From Gentiana macrophylla (lineage: Eukaryota > Streptophyta > Magnoliopsida > Gentianales > Gentianaceae): 64,000 bases of DNA. A program made the position numbers and the translations under genes. Under the pieces are notes generated by a model. That model searched no databases, had not been told where the DNA came from, and saw nothing but the letters and a program-made list of their open reading frames with translations. The stretch is from the NCBI GenBank assembly GCA_026214975.1, contig CM047815.1, positions 77,033,299-77,097,298 on the forward strand, read 5' to 3'. The stretch's first letter is position 1. Every line of letters starts with the position of its first letter. Shown piece after piece: positions 10,197 through 25,100 of the stretch.

Positions 10197-13100
10197 ATTC
10201 TCTTTATATAAGAGACGAAAAAAGAACTTTCGGGTTTTCATTCATAGTTTTTCTATACATGATGACGAGTTCGAATTCATGTTTTCATCATATTAACGAG
10301 TTCAAATTTGTGTTTTACTCTGGTAACGAGTTGTCCTAGCTGGAAAAAAGTCTTTTTCCCTGATAACGAGTTGACATCGCCGTAAATTTGTGTTTTCCCT
10401 TTATATCGAGTAGAAATTTGTGTTTTTTCTTTGGTAACGAGTTCAAATTCATGTTTTCTTCTTATTAACGAGTTCAAATTTGCGTTTTACTCAGGTAATG
10501 ATTTTTCCTTGTAGAAAAAAGGTTTTTTCCCTAATAACGAGTTGACATCGCCGGAAATTGGTGTTTTCCCTTTATAACGAGTAGAAATTTGTGTTTTTCT
10601 TTGGTAACGAGTTCGAATTCATGTTTTCATCATATTAACGAGTTCAAATTTGTGTTTTTCTCTGGTAACGAGTTGTCCTAGCTGGAAAAAAGGCTTTTTC
10701 CCTGATAACGAGTTGACATCGCCGTAAATTTGTGTTTTCCCTTTATAACGAGTAGAAATTTGTGTTTTTCCTTGGTAACGAGTTCGAATTCATGTTTTCT
10801 TCTTATTAACGAGTTCAAATTTGTGTTTTACTCTGGTAACGATTTGTCCTTGCAGAAAAAAAAGGTTTTTTCCCTGATAACGAGTTGACATCGCCGGAAA
10901 TTGGTGTTTTCCCTTTATAATGAGTAGAAATTTGTGTTTTATCTTTGGTAACGAGTTCGAATTCATGTTTTCATCATATTAACGAGTTCAAATTTGGGTT
11001 TTCTATGGTAACGAGTTGTCCTTGCTGGAAAAAAGGCTTTTTCCCTGATAACGAGTTGACATCGCCGGAAATTTGTGTTTTCCTTTTATAACGAGTAGAA
11101 ATTTGTGTTTTTTCTTTGGTAACGAGTTCGAATTCATGTTTTCTTCTTATTAACGAGTTCAAATTTGTGTTTTACTCTGGTAACGATTTGTCCTTGCGGA
11201 AAAAAGGTTTTTTCCCTGATAACGAGTTGACATCGCCGGAAATTGGTGTTTTCCCTTTATAACGAGTAGAAATTTGTGTTTTATATTTGGTAACGAGTTC
11301 GAATTCATGTTTTCATCATATTAACGAGTTCAAATTTGTGTTTATCTCTGGTAACGAGTTGTCCTAGCTGGAAAAAGGCTTTTTCCCTGATAACGAGTTG
11401 ACATCGCCGGAAATTTGTGTTTTCCCTTTATAACGAGTAGAAATTTGTGTTTTTCTTTGGTAACGAGTTCGAATTCATGTTTTCTTCTTATTAACGAGTT
11501 CAAATTTGTGTTTTACTCTGGTAACGATTTGTCCTTGCAGAAAAAAAGGTTTTTCCCCGATAACGAGTTGACATCGCCGGAAATTGGTGTTTTCCCTTTA
11601 TAACGAGTAGAAATTTGTGTTTTATCTTTGGTAACGAGTTCGAATTCATGTTTTCATCATATTAACAAGTTCAAATTTGTGTTTTTCTCTGGTAACGAGT
11701 TTTCCTAGCTGGATAAAAGGCTTTTTCCCTGATAACGAGTTGACATCGCCGTAAATTTGTGTTTTCCCTTTATATCGAGTAGAAATTTGTGTTTTTTCTT
11801 TGGTAACGAGTTCGAATTCATGGTTTCTTCGTATTAAAGAGTTCAAATTTGTGTTTTACTCAGGTAATGATTTTNNNNNNNNNNNNNNNNNNNNNNNNNN
11901 NNNNNNNNNNNNNNNNNNNNNNNNNNNNNNNNNNNNNNNNNNNNNNNNNNNNNNNNNNNNNNNNNNNNNNNNNNAAAAGGTTTTTCCACGATAACGAGTT
12001 GACATCGCCGTAAATTTGTGTTTTCCCTTTATAACGAGTAGAAATTTGTGTTTTTTCTTTGGTAACGAGTTCGAATTCATGTTTTCTTCTTATTAACGAG
12101 TTCAAATTTGTGTTTTACTCTTGTAACGATTTGTCCTTGCAGAAAAAAAGGCTTTTTCCATGATAACGAGTTGACATCGCCGGAAATTGGTGTTTTCCCT
12201 TTATAACGAGTAGAAATTTGTGTTTTATCTTTGGTAACGAGTTCGAATTCATGTTTTCATCATATTAACGAGTTCAAATTTGTGTTTTTCTCTGGTAACG
12301 AGTTGTCCTTCTTTGGAAAAAGGGTTTTTCACGATAACGAGTTGACATCGCCGAAATTTGTGTTTTCCCTTTATAATGAGTAGAAATTTGTGTTTTTTCT
12401 TTGGTATGAGTTCGAATTCATGTTTTCTTCTTATTAACGAGTTCAAATTTGTGTTTTACTCTGGTAACGATTTGTCCTTGCGTGGAAAAAGGGTTTTCCA
12501 CGATAACGAGTTGACATCGCGGAAATTGGTGTTTTCCCCTTTATAACGAGTAGAAATTTGTGTTTTTCTTTGGTATGAGTTCGAATTCATGTTTTCTTCT
12601 TATTAACGAGTTCAAATTTGTGTTTTACTCACGGTAGCGATTTGTCCTTGCTTTGGAAAAAAAGGTTTTTCCACGATAACGAGTTGACATCGCCGGAAAT
12701 TTGTGTTTTCCCTTTATAACGAGTAGAAATTTGTGTTTTTTCTTTGGTAGCGAGTTCGAATTCATGTTTTCTTCTTATTAACGAGTTCAAATTTGTGTTT
12801 TACTCTGGTAACGATTTGTCCTTGCAGAAAAAAAGGTTTTTCCCTGATAACGAGTTGACATCGCGGAAATTTGTGTTTCCCTTTATAATGAGTAGAAATT
12901 TGTGTTTTTCTTTGGTAACGAGTTTGAATTCATGTTTTCTTCTTATTAACGAGTTCAAATTTGTGTTTTACTCTGGTAACGATTTGTCCTTGCGAGAAAA
13001 AAAGGTTTTCCACGATAGCGAGTTGACATCGCGGAAATTTGTGTTTTCCTTTATATGAGTAGAAATTTGTGTTTTTCTTTGGTAACGAGTTCGAATTCAT

Positions 13101-16100
13101 GTTTTCTTCTTATTAACGAGTTCAAATTTGTGTTTTTCTCTGGTAACGAGTTGTCCTTGCTTGAAAAAAAGGTTTTTCACGATAACGAGTTGACATCGCG
13201 GAAATTTGTGTTTTCCCTTTATAATGAGTAGAAATTTGTGTTTTTCTTTGGTAGCGAGTTCGAATTCATGTTTTCTTCTTATTAACGAGTTCAAATTTGT
13301 GTTTTTCTCGGTAATGATTTGTCCTTGCTTTGGAAAAAAAGGTTTTTCACGATAACGAGTTGACATCAGCCGGAAATTTGTGTTTTCCTTTATAGCGAGT
13401 AGAAATTTGTGTTTTTTCTTTGGTAGCGAGTTCGAATTCATGTTTTCTTCTTATTAACGAGTTCAAATTTGTGTTTTACTCTGCAGTAATGATTTGTCCT
13501 TTGAGAAAAAAAGGTTTTTCCACGATAACGAGTTGACATCGCGGAAATTGGTGTTTTCCCTTTATAATGAGTAGAAATTTGTGTTTTATCTTTGGTAACG
13601 AGTTCGAATTCATGTTTTCATCATATTAACGAGTTCAAATTTGTGTTTTCTCTGGTAACGAGTTGTCCTTGCTGGAAAAAAGGCTTTTTCCCTGATAACG
13701 AGTTGACATCGCCGGAAATTTGTGTTTTTTCTTTGGTAACGAGTTCGAATTCATGTTTTCTTCTTATTAACGAGTTCAAATTTGTGTTTTACTCTGGTAA
13801 CGATTTGTCCTTGCAGAAAAAAGGTTTTTCCATGATAACGAGTTGACATCGCCGGAATTGGTGTTTTCCCTTTATAATGAGTAGAAATTTGTGTTTTATC
13901 TTTAGTAGCGAGTTCGAATTCATGTTTTCATCATATTAACGAGTTCAAATTTGTGTTTTTCTCTGGTAACGAGTTGTCTTGCTTGGAAAAAAAGGTTTTT
14001 CCACGATAACGAGTTGACATCGCGAAATTTGTGTGTTTTCCTTTATACGAGTAGAAATTTGTGTTTTTCTTTGGTAACGAGTTCGAATTCATGTTTTCTT
14101 CTTATTAACGAGTTCAAATTTGTGTTTTACTCGGTAATGATTTGTCCTTGCGAAAAAAAGGTTTTTCCACGATAACGAGTTGACATCGCGAAATTGGTGT
14201 TTTCCCTTTATAATGAGTAGAAATTTGTGTTTTATCTTTGGTAACGAGTTCGAATTCATGTTTTCATCATATTAACGAGTTCAAATTTGTGTTTTCTCTG
14301 GTAATGATTTGTCTTGCTTTGGAAAAAAAGGTTTTTCCACGATAGCGAGTTGACATCGCCGTAAATTTGTGTTTTCCCTTTATAACGAGTAGAAATTTGT
14401 GTTTTTCTTTGGTAGCGAGTTCGAATTCATGTTTTCTTCTTATTAACGAGTTCAAATTTGTGTTTTACTCACGGTAACGATTTGTCCTTGCGAAAAAAAA
14501 GGTTTTTCCACGATAACGAGTTGACATCGCGCGGAAATTGGTGTTTTCCCTTTATAATGAGTAGAAATTTGTGTTTTATCTTTTGGTATGAGTTCGAATT
14601 CATGTTTTCATCATATTAACGAGTTCAAATTTGTGTTTTCTCAGTAATGAGTTGTCTTGCTTTGGAAAAAAAGGTTTTTCACGATAACGAGTTGACATCG
14701 CGGAAATTTGTGTTTTCCCTTTATAACGAGTAGAAATTTGTGTTTTTCTTTGGTAACGAGTTTGAATTCATGTTTTCTTCTTATTAACGAGTTCAAATTT
14801 GTGTTTTACTCACGGTAACGATTTGTCCTTGCGAGAAAAAAGGTTTTTCCACGATAACGAGTTGACATCGCGGAAAATTGGTGTTTTTCCTTTATAATGA
14901 GTAGAAATTTGTGTTTTATCTTTAGTAACGAGTTCGAATTCATGTTTTCTTCATATTTAACGAGTTCAAATTTGTGTTTTTCTCTGGTAGCGAGTTGTCC
15001 TTGCGAGAAAAAAGGTTTTTCCACGATAACGAGTTGACATCGCGCCGGAAATTTGTGTTTTCCCTTTATAATGAGTAGAAATTTGTGTTTTTTCTTTGGT
15101 AGTATGAGTTTGAATTCATGTTTTCTTCTTATTAACGAGTTCAAATTTGTGTTTTACTCTGGTAACGATTTGTCCTTGCGAGAAAAAAAGTTTTTCACGA
15201 TAACGAGTTGACATCGCGGAAATTGGTGTTTTCCCTTTATAATGAGTAGAAATTTGTGTTTTTCTTTGGTAACGAGTTCGAATTCATGTTTTCATCATAT
15301 TGCGAGTTCAAATTTGTGTTTTTCTCTGGTAACGATTTGTCCTTTGGAAAAAAAGGTTTTTTCCCTGATAACGAGTTGACATCGCCGGAAATTGGTGTTT
15401 TCCTTTTATAACGAGTAGAAATTTGTGTTTTTTCTTTGGTAACGAGTTTGAATTCATGTTTTCTTCTTATTAACGAGTTCAAATTTGTGTTTTACTCTGG
15501 TAATGATTTGTCCTTAAAGAAAAAAAAGGTTTTTTCCCGGATAACGAGTTGACATCGCCGGAAATTGGTGTTTTCCCTTTATAATGAGTAGAAATTTGTG
15601 TTTTATCTTTGGTAACGAGTTCGAATTCATGTTTTCTTCTTATTAACGAGTTCAAATTTGTGTTTTACTACGGTAACGAGTAACGATTTGTCCTTGCGAG
15701 AAAAAAAAGTTTTTCCACGATAACGAGTTGACATCGCCGGAAATTGGTGTTTTCCCTTTATAATGAGTAGAAATTTGTGTTTTTCTTTAGTAACGAGTTC
15801 GAATTCATGTTTTCTTCATATTAACGAGTTCAAATTTGTGTTTTTCTGTGGTAATTTGAGTTTTTGTCCTTCTTGGAAAAAAGGTTTTTCCACGATAACG
15901 AGTTGACATCGCCGGAAATTTGTGTTTCCCTTTATAATGAGTAGAAATTTGTGTTTTTCTTTGGTAGTGAGAGTTCGAATTCATGTTTTCTTCTTATTAA
16001 CGAGTTCAAATTTGTGTTTTACTCTGGTAACGATTTGTCCTTGCAGAAAAAAGGTTTTTCCATGATAACGAGTTGACATCGCCGGAAATTGGTGTTTTCC

Positions 16101-19100
16101 CTTTATAATGAGTAGAAATTTGTGTTTTATCTTTGGTAACGAGTTCGAATTCATGTTTTCATCTTATTAACGAGTTCAAATTTGTTTTTTCTCTGGTAAC
16201 GAGTTGTCTTAAATTTGGAAAAAGGTTTTTTCACTGATAACGAGTTGACATCGCCGGAAATTTGTGTTTTCCCTTTATAACGAGTAGAAATTTGTGTTTT
16301 TTCTTTGGTAACGAGTTTGAATTCATGTTTTCTTCTTATTAACGAGTTCAAATTTGTGTTTTACTCTGGTAACGATTTGTCCTTGCGAGAAAAAAGGTTT
16401 TTCCCTGATAACGAGTTGACATCGCCGGAAATTGGTGTTTTCCCTTTATAACGAGTAGAAATTTGTGTTTTTCTTTGGTAACGAGTTCGAATTCATGTTT
16501 TCTTCTTATTAACGAGTTCAAATTTGTGTTTTTCTCTGGTAACGATTTGTCCTCTTTGAAAAAAAGGTTTTTCCACGATAACGAGTTGACATCGCGGAAA
16601 TTGGTGTTTTCCTTTATAATGAGTAGAAATTTGTGTTTTATCTTTGGTAGCGAGTTCGAATTCATGTTTTCTTCATATTAACGAGTTCAAATTTGTGTTT
16701 TTCTCTGGTAATGAGATTTGTCCTTCTTTGAAAAAAAAGGTTTTTTCACGATAACGAGTTGACATCGCCGGAAATTTGTGTTTTTCCTTTATAACGAGTA
16801 GAAATTTGTGTTTTTCTTTGGTAGCGAGTTGAATTCATGTTTTCTTCTTATTAACGAGTTCAAATTTTTGTTTTTACTCTGGTAATGATTTGTCCTTGCG
16901 AGGAAAAAAGGTTTTTCCACGATAATGAGTTGACATCGCCGGAAATTGGTGTTTTACCCTTTATAACGAGTAGAAATTTGTGTTTTTTCTTTGGTAGCGA
17001 GTTTGAATTCATGTTTTCTTCTTATTAACGAGTTCAAATTTGTGTTTACTCTGGTAACGATTTGTCCTTGCAGAAAAAAAGGTTTTTCCCGATAACGAGT
17101 TGACATCGCCGGAAATTGGTGTTTTCCCTTTATAATGAGTAGAAATTTGTGTTTTTTCTTTGGTAACGAGTTCGAATTCATGTTTTCTTCTTATTAACGA
17201 GTTCAAATTTGTGTTTTACTCTGGTAACGATTTGTCCTTGCAGAAAAAAAGTTTTTTCCCTGATAACGAGTTGACATCGCCGGAAATTTGTGTTTTCCCT
17301 TTATAAGAGTAGAAATTTGTGTTTTTCTTTGGTAGCGAGTTCGAATTCATGTTTTCATCTTATTAACGAGTTCAAATTTGTGTTTTTCTCTGGTAATGAG
17401 TTGTCCTTTGGAAAAAAAGGTTTTTCCACGATACGAGTTGACATCGCCGGAAATTTGTGTTTTCCCTTTATAGCGAGTAGAAATTTGTGTTTTTCTTTGG
17501 TAACGAGTTCGAATTCATGTTTTCTTCTTATTAACGAGTTCAAATTTGTGTTTTACTCAGGGTAACGATTTGTCCTTTGAAGAAAAAAGGTTTTTCCCTG
17601 ATAACGAGTTGACATCGCCGGAAATTGGTGTTTTCCCTTTATAATGAGTAGAAATTTGTGTTTTATCTTTGGTAACGAGTTCGAATTCATGTTTTCATCA
17701 TATTAACGAGTTCAAATTTGTGTTTTGCTCTGGTAACGATTTGTCCTTGAAGAAAAAAAGGTTTTTCCCTGATAACGAGTTGACATCGCCGGAAATTTGT
17801 GTTTTTCCTTTATAACGAGTAGAAATTTGTTTTTTTTCTTTGGTAACGAGTTCGAATTCATGTTTTCTTCTTATTAACGAGTTCAAATTTGTGTTTTACT
17901 CTGGTAACGATTTGTCCTTGCAGAAAAAAAAGGTTTTTCCCTGATAACGAGTTGACATCGCCGGAAATTGGTGTTTTCCCTTTATAACGAGTAGAAATTT
18001 GTGTTTTATCTTTGGTAACGAGTTCGAATTCATGTTTTCATCATATTAACGAGTTCAAATTTGTGTTTTTCTCTGGTAACGAGTTGTCCTTCTTTGGAAA
18101 AAAGACTTTTTCCATGATAACGAGTTGACATCGCCGGAAATTTGTGTTTTCCCTTTATAACGAGTAGAAATTTGTGTTTTTTCTTTGGTAACGAGTTCGA
18201 ATTCATGTTTTCTTCTTATTAACGAGTTCAAATTTGTGTTTGACTCTGGTAAAGATTTGTCCTTGCAGAAAAAAAGGTTTTCCATGATAACGAGTTGACA
18301 TCGCCGGAAATTGGTGTTTTCCCTTTATAATGAGTAGAAATTTGTGTTTTATCTTTGGTAACGAGTTCGAATTCATGTTTTCATCATATTAACGAGTTCA
18401 AATTTGTGTTTTACTCTGGTAACGATTTTGTCCTTGCTTGGAAAAAAAAGGCTTTTCACGATAACGAGTTGACATCGCCGTAAATTTGTGGTTTCCCTTT
18501 ATAACGAGTAGAAATTTGTGTTTTTCTTTGGTACGAGTTTGAATTCATGTTTTCTTCTTATTAACGAGTTCAAATTTGTGTTTTTCTCGGTAATGATTTG
18601 TCCTTGCGGAAAAAAAGTTTTTCACGATAACGAGTTGACATCGCGGAAAGTGGTGTTTTCCCTTTATAATGAGTAGAAATTTGTGTTTTTCTTTGGTAGC
18701 GAGTTCGAATTCATGTTTTCATCTTATTAACGAGTTCAAATTTGTGTTTTACTACTGGTAACGATTTGTCCTTGCTTTGGAAAAAAAGGTTTTTCACGAT
18801 AACGAGTTGACATCGCCGGAAATTTGTGTTTTCCCTTTATAATGAGTAGAAATTTGTGTGTTTTCTTTGGTAACGGTTCGAATTCATGTTTTCTTCTTAT
18901 TAACGAGTTCAAATTTGTGTTTTTCTATGGTAACGAGTTGTCCTTGCGGAAAAAAAGGTTTTTCACGATAACGAGTTGACATCGCCGGAAATTTGTGTTT
19001 TCCCTTTATAATGAGTAGAAATTTGTGTTTTTTCTTTGGTAACGAGTTCGAATTCATGTTTTCTTCTTATTAACGAGTTCAAATTTGTGTTTTACTCTGG

Positions 19101-22100
19101 TAACGATTTTTCCTTGCGGAAAAAAAGGTTTTTTCCCTGATAACGAGTTGACATCGCCGGAAATTGGTGTTTTCCCTTTATAACGAGTAGAAATTTGTGT
19201 TTTATCTTTGGTAACGAGTTCGAATTCATGTTTTAATCATATTAACGAGTTCAAATTTGTGTTTTTCTCTGGTAACGAGTTGTGTCCTTGCGAGGAAAAA
19301 AGGTTTTTCACGATAACGAGTTGACATCGCGGAAATTTGTGTTTTCCTTTATAGCGAGTAGAAATTTGTGTTTTTTCTTTGGTAGCGAGTTCGAATTCAT
19401 GTTTTCTTCTTATTAACGAGTTCAAATTTGTGTTTTACTCACGGTAACGATTTGTCCTTGCGAGAAAAAAGGTTTTTCCACGATAGCGAGTTGACATCAT
19501 CGCGGAAATTGGTGTTTTCCCTTTATAATGAGTAGAAATTTGTGTTTTATCTTTGGTAACGAGTTCGAATTCATGTTTTCATCATATTAACGAGTTCAAA
19601 TTTGTGTTTTTCTCACGGTAACGAGTTGTCCTTGCTTTGGAAAAAAGGCTTTTTCACGATAGCGAGTTGACATCGCCCGTAAATTTGTGTTTTCCCTTAT
19701 ATAACGAGTAGAAATTTGTGTTTTTCTTTGGTAGCGAGTTGAATTCATGTTTTCTTCTTATTAACGAGTTCAAATTTGTGTTTTACTCGGTAATGATTTT
19801 TCCTTGCGAGAAAAAAAAGGTTTTTCCACGATAACGAGTTGACATCGCCGGAAATTGGTGTTTTCGCTTTATAATGAGTAGAAATTTGTGTTTTATCTTT
19901 GGTAACGAGTTCGAATTCATGTTTTCATCATATTAACGAGTTCAAATTTGTGTTTTTCTCTGGTAACGAGTTGTCCTACTTTGGAAAAAAAGGTTTTTCA
20001 CGACGAACGAGTTGACATCGCGGAAATTTGTGTTTTCCCTTTATAGCGAGTAGAAATTTGTGTTTTTCTTTAGTATGAGTTCGAATTCATGTTTTCTTCT
20101 TATTACGAGTTCAAATTTGTGTTTTTTCTCTGGTAACGATTTGTCCTTGCAGAAAAAAAGTTTTTCCCCGATAACGAGTTGACATCGCCGGAAATTGGTG
20201 TTTTCCCTTTATAACGAGTAGAAATTTGTGTTTTATCTTTGGTAACGAGTTCGAATTCATGTTTTCTTCATATTAACGAGTTCAAATTTGTTTTTCTCTG
20301 GTAACGAGTTGTCCTTATTTGGAAAAAAGGCTTTTCCCTGATAACGAGTTGACATCGCCGTAAATTTGTGTTTTCCCTTTATAACGAGTAGAAATTTGTG
20401 TTTTTTCTTTGGTAATGAGTTCGAATTCATGTTTTCTTCTTATTAACGAGTTCAAATTTGTGTTTTTCTCTGGTAATGAGTTGTCCTTGCTGGAAAAAAG
20501 GCTTTTTCCCTGATAACGAGTTGACATCGCCGTAAATTTGTGTTTTCCCTTTATAACGAGTAGAAATTTGTGTTTTTTCTTTGGTAACGAGTTCGAATTC
20601 ATGTTTTCTTCTTATTAACGAGTTCAAATTTGTGTTTTACTCTGGTAATGATTTTTCCTTGCAAAAAAAAGGTTTTTCCCTGATAACGAGTTGACATCGC
20701 CGGAAATTGGTGTTTTCCCTTTATAACGAGTAGAAATTTGTGTTTTTTCTTTGGTAACGAGTTCGAATTCATGTTTTCTTCTTATTAACGAGTTCAAATT
20801 TGTGTTTTACTCTGGTAATGATTTGTCCTTGCAGAAAAAAAAGGTTTTTTTCCATGATAACGAGTTGACATCGCCGGAAATTGGTGTTTCCCTTTATAAT
20901 GAGTAGAAATTTGTGTTTTATCTTTGGTAACGAGTTCGAATTCATGTTTTCATCATATTAACGAGTTCAAATTTGTGTTTTTCTCTGGTAACGAGTTGTC
21001 CTTTCTGGAAAAAGGCTTTTTCCCTGATAACGAGTTGACATCGCCGGAAATTTGTGTTTTCCCTTTATAATGAGTAGAAATTTGTGTTTTTCTTTGGTAA
21101 CGAGTTCGAATTCATGTTTTCTTCTTATTAACGAGTTCAAATTTGTGTTTTACTCTGGTAACGATTTTCCTTGCGAGAAAAAAAGGTTTTTCCACGATAA
21201 CGAGTTGACATCGCGGAAGTTTGGTGTTTTCCTTTATACGAGTAGAAATTTGTGTTTTATCTTTGGTAACGAGTTTGAATTCATGTTTTCATCATATTAA
21301 CGAGTTCAAATTTGTGTTTTTCTGTAGTAACGAGTTGTCCTTCTTTGGAAAAAAGGCTTTTTCCCTGATAACGAGTTGACATCGCCGTAAATTTGTGTTT
21401 TCCCTTTATACGAGTAGAAATTTGTGTTTTTCTTTGGTAACGAGTTTGAATTCATGTTTTCTTCTTATTGCGAGTTCAAATTTGTGTTTTACTCTAGGTA
21501 ATGATTTTTCGCTTTTCCACGATAACGAGTTGAGAAAAAAAGGTTCTTTCCATGATAACGAGTTGACATCGCCGGAAATTGGTGTTTTCCCTTTATAATG
21601 AGTAGAAATTTGTGTTTTATCTTTGGTAACGAGTTCGAATTCATGTTTTCTTCATATTAACGAGTTCAAATTTGTGTTTTTCTCTGGTAACGAGTTGTCC
21701 TTTTGAAAAAAGGTTTTTCCACGATAACGAGTTGACATCGCCGAAAATTGTGTTTTCCCTTTATAATGAGTAGAAATTTGTGTTTTATCTTTGGTAACGA
21801 GTTCGAATTCATGTTTTCATCATATTAACGAGTTCAAATTTGTGTTTTTCTCTGGTAACGAGTTGTCCTTGCTGGAAAAAAGGCTTTTTCCCTGATAACG
21901 AGTTGACATCGCCGTAAATTTGTGTTTTCCCTTTATAACGAGTAGAAATTTGTGTTTTTTCTTTGGTAACGAGTTTGAATTCATGTTTTCTTCTTATTAA
22001 CGAGTTCAAATTTGTGTTTTAATCAGGTAATGATTTTTCCTTGCAGAAAAAAAGGTTTTTCCCGATAACGAGTTGACATCGCCGGAAATTGGTGTTTTCC

Positions 22101-25100
22101 CTTTATAACGAGTAGAAATTTGTGTTTTTTCTTTGGTAACGAGTTCGAATTCATGTTTTCTTCTTATTAACGAGTTCAAATTTGTGTTTTACTATGGTAA
22201 CGATTTGTCCTTGCAGAAAAAAGGTTTTTTCCCTGATAATGAGTTGACATCGCCGGAAATTGGTGTTTTCCCTTTATAACGAGTAGAAATTTGTGTTTTA
22301 TCTTTGGTAACGAGTTCGAATTCATGTTTTCATCATATTAACGAGTTCAAATTTGTGTTTTTCTTTGGTAACGAGTTGTCCTAGCTGGAAAAAGGCTTTT
22401 TCCCTGATAACGAGTTGACATCGCCGTAAATTTGTGTTTTCCCTTTATATCGAGTAGAAATTTGTGTTTTTTCTTTGGTAACGAGTTCGAATTCATGTTT
22501 TCTTCTTATTAACGAGTTCAAATTTGTGTTTGACTTTGGTAAAGAATTGTCCTTGCAGAAAAAAATGTTTTTTCCACGATAACGAGTTGACATCGCCGGA
22601 AATTGGTGTTTTCCTATAATAATGAGTAGAAATTTGTGTTTTATCTTTGGTAACAAGTTCGAATTCATGTTTTCATCATATTAACGAGTTCAAATTTGTG
22701 TTTTTCTCTGGTAACGAGTTGTCCTTGCTTGAAAAAAAGGCTTTTTCCCTGATAACGAGTTGACATCGCCGTAAATTTGTGTTTTCCCTTTATAACGAGT
22801 AGAAATTTGTGTTTTTTCTTTGGTAACGAGTTCGAATTCATGTTTTCTTCTTATTAACGAGTTCAAATTTGTGTTTTACTCAGGTAATGATTTTTCCTTG
22901 CAGAAAAAAAGGTTTTTCCCTGATAACGAGTTGACATCGCCGGAAATTGGTGTTTTCCCTTTATAATGAGTAGAAATTTGTGTTTTATCTTTGGTAACGA
23001 GTTCGAATTCATGTTTTCTTCTTATTAACGAGTTCAAATTTGTGTTTTTCTCTGGTAATGATTTGTCCTTGCTGTGGAAAAAAGGTTTTTCCCTGATAAC
23101 GAGTTGACATCGCGGAAATTTGTGTTTTCCCTTTATAACGAGTAGAAATTTGTGTTTTTTCTTTGGTAACGAGTTCGAATTCATGTTTTCTTCTTATTAA
23201 CGAGTTCAAATTTGTGTTTTACTCTGGTAACGATTTGTCCTTGCAGAAAAAAAGGTTTTTCCCTGATAACGAGTTGACATCGCCGGAAATTGGTGTTTTC
23301 CCTTTATAATGAGTAGAAATTTGTGTTTTATCTTTGGTACGAGTTGAATTCATGTTTTCATCATATTAACGAGTTCAAATTTGTGTTTTTCTACTGGTAA
23401 CGAGTTGTCCTTCTTTGGAAAAAGGCTTTTCACGATAACGAGTTGACATCGCGGAAATTTGTGTTTCCCTTTATAATGAGTAGAAATTTGTGTTTTTTCT
23501 TTGGTATGAGTTCGAATTCATGTTTTCTTCTTCTTATTAACGAGTTCAAATTTGTGTTTTACTCTGGTAACGATTTGTCCTTGCGAGAAAAAAGGTTTTT
23601 CCCTGATAACGAGTTGACATCGTCGGAAATTGGTGTTTTCCCATTATAATGAGTAGAAATTTGTGTTTTATCTTTGGTAACGAGTTCGAATTCATGTTTT
23701 CATCATATTAACGAGTTCAAATTTGTGTTTTTCTCTGAGTAACGAGTTGTCTTCTTTGAAAAAAGGCATTTTTTCACGATAGCGAGTTGACATCGCCGTA
23801 AATTTGTGTTTTCCTTTATATGAGTAGAAATTTGTGTGTTTTTCTTTGGTAACGAGTTTGAATTCATGTTTTCTTCTTATTAACGAGTTCAAATTTGTGT
23901 TTTACTCTGGTACGATGTTTTTCCTTTTTGGAAAAAAGGTTTTTCCACGATAACGAGTTGACATCGCGGAAATTGGTGTTTTCCCTTTATATGAGTAGAA
24001 ATTTGTGTTTTATCTTTGGTACGAGTTCGAATTCATGTTTTCATCATATTAACGAGTTCAAATTTGTGTTTTTCTCATGGTAACGAGTTGTCCTTATTTG
24101 GAAAAAGGCTTTTTTTTTCACGATAACGAGTTGACATCACCGTAAATTTGTGTTTTCCCTTTATATCGAGTAGAAATTTGTGTTTTTTCTTTGGTATCGA
24201 GTTCGAATTCATGGTTTCTTCTTATTAACGAGTTCAAATTTGTGTTTTACTTAGGTAATGATTTTTCGTTGCAGAAAAAAAGGTTTTTCCCTGATAACGA
24301 GTTGACATCGCGGAAGTGGTGTTTTCCCTTTATATGAGTAGAAATTTGTGTTTTTTCTTCTTTGGTAGCGAGTTCGAATTCATGTTTCATTCATATTAAC
24401 GAGTTCAAATTTGTGTTTTTTTTCTCTGGTAACGAGTTGTCTTGCTTTGGAAAAAAGGTTTTTTCCTAGATAACGAGTTGACATCGCCGTAAATTTGTGT
24501 TTTCCCTTTATAACGAGTAGAAATTTGTGTTTTTTCTTTGGTAACGAGTTCGAATTCATGTTTTCTTCTTATTAACGAGTTCAAATTTGTGTTTTAATCA
24601 GGTAATGATTTTTCCTTGCAGGAAAAAAGGCTTTTTCCCTGATAACGAGTTGACATCGCCGTAAATTTGTGTTTTCCCTTTATAACGAGTAGAAATTTGT
24701 GTTTTTTCTTTGGTAACGAGTTCGAATTCATGTTTTCTTCTTATTAACGAGTTCAAATTTGTGTTTTACTCAGGTAATGATTTTTCCTTGCAGAAAAAAG
24801 GTTTTTTCCCTGATAACGAGTTGACATCGCCGGAAATTGGTGTTTTCCCTTTATATCGAGTAGAATTTGTGTTTTTTCTTTGGTAACGAGTTCGAATTCA
24901 TGTTTTCTTCTTATTAACGAGTTCAAATTTGTGTTTTACTCTGGTAACGATTTTTGCTTTCCTTGAAAAAAAAGGTTTTTTCCCTGATAACGAGTTGACA
25001 TCGCCGGAAATTGGTGTTTTCCCTTTATAATGAGTAGAAATTTGTGTTTTATCTTTGGTAACGAGTTCGAATTCATGTTTTCATCATATTAACGAGTTCA

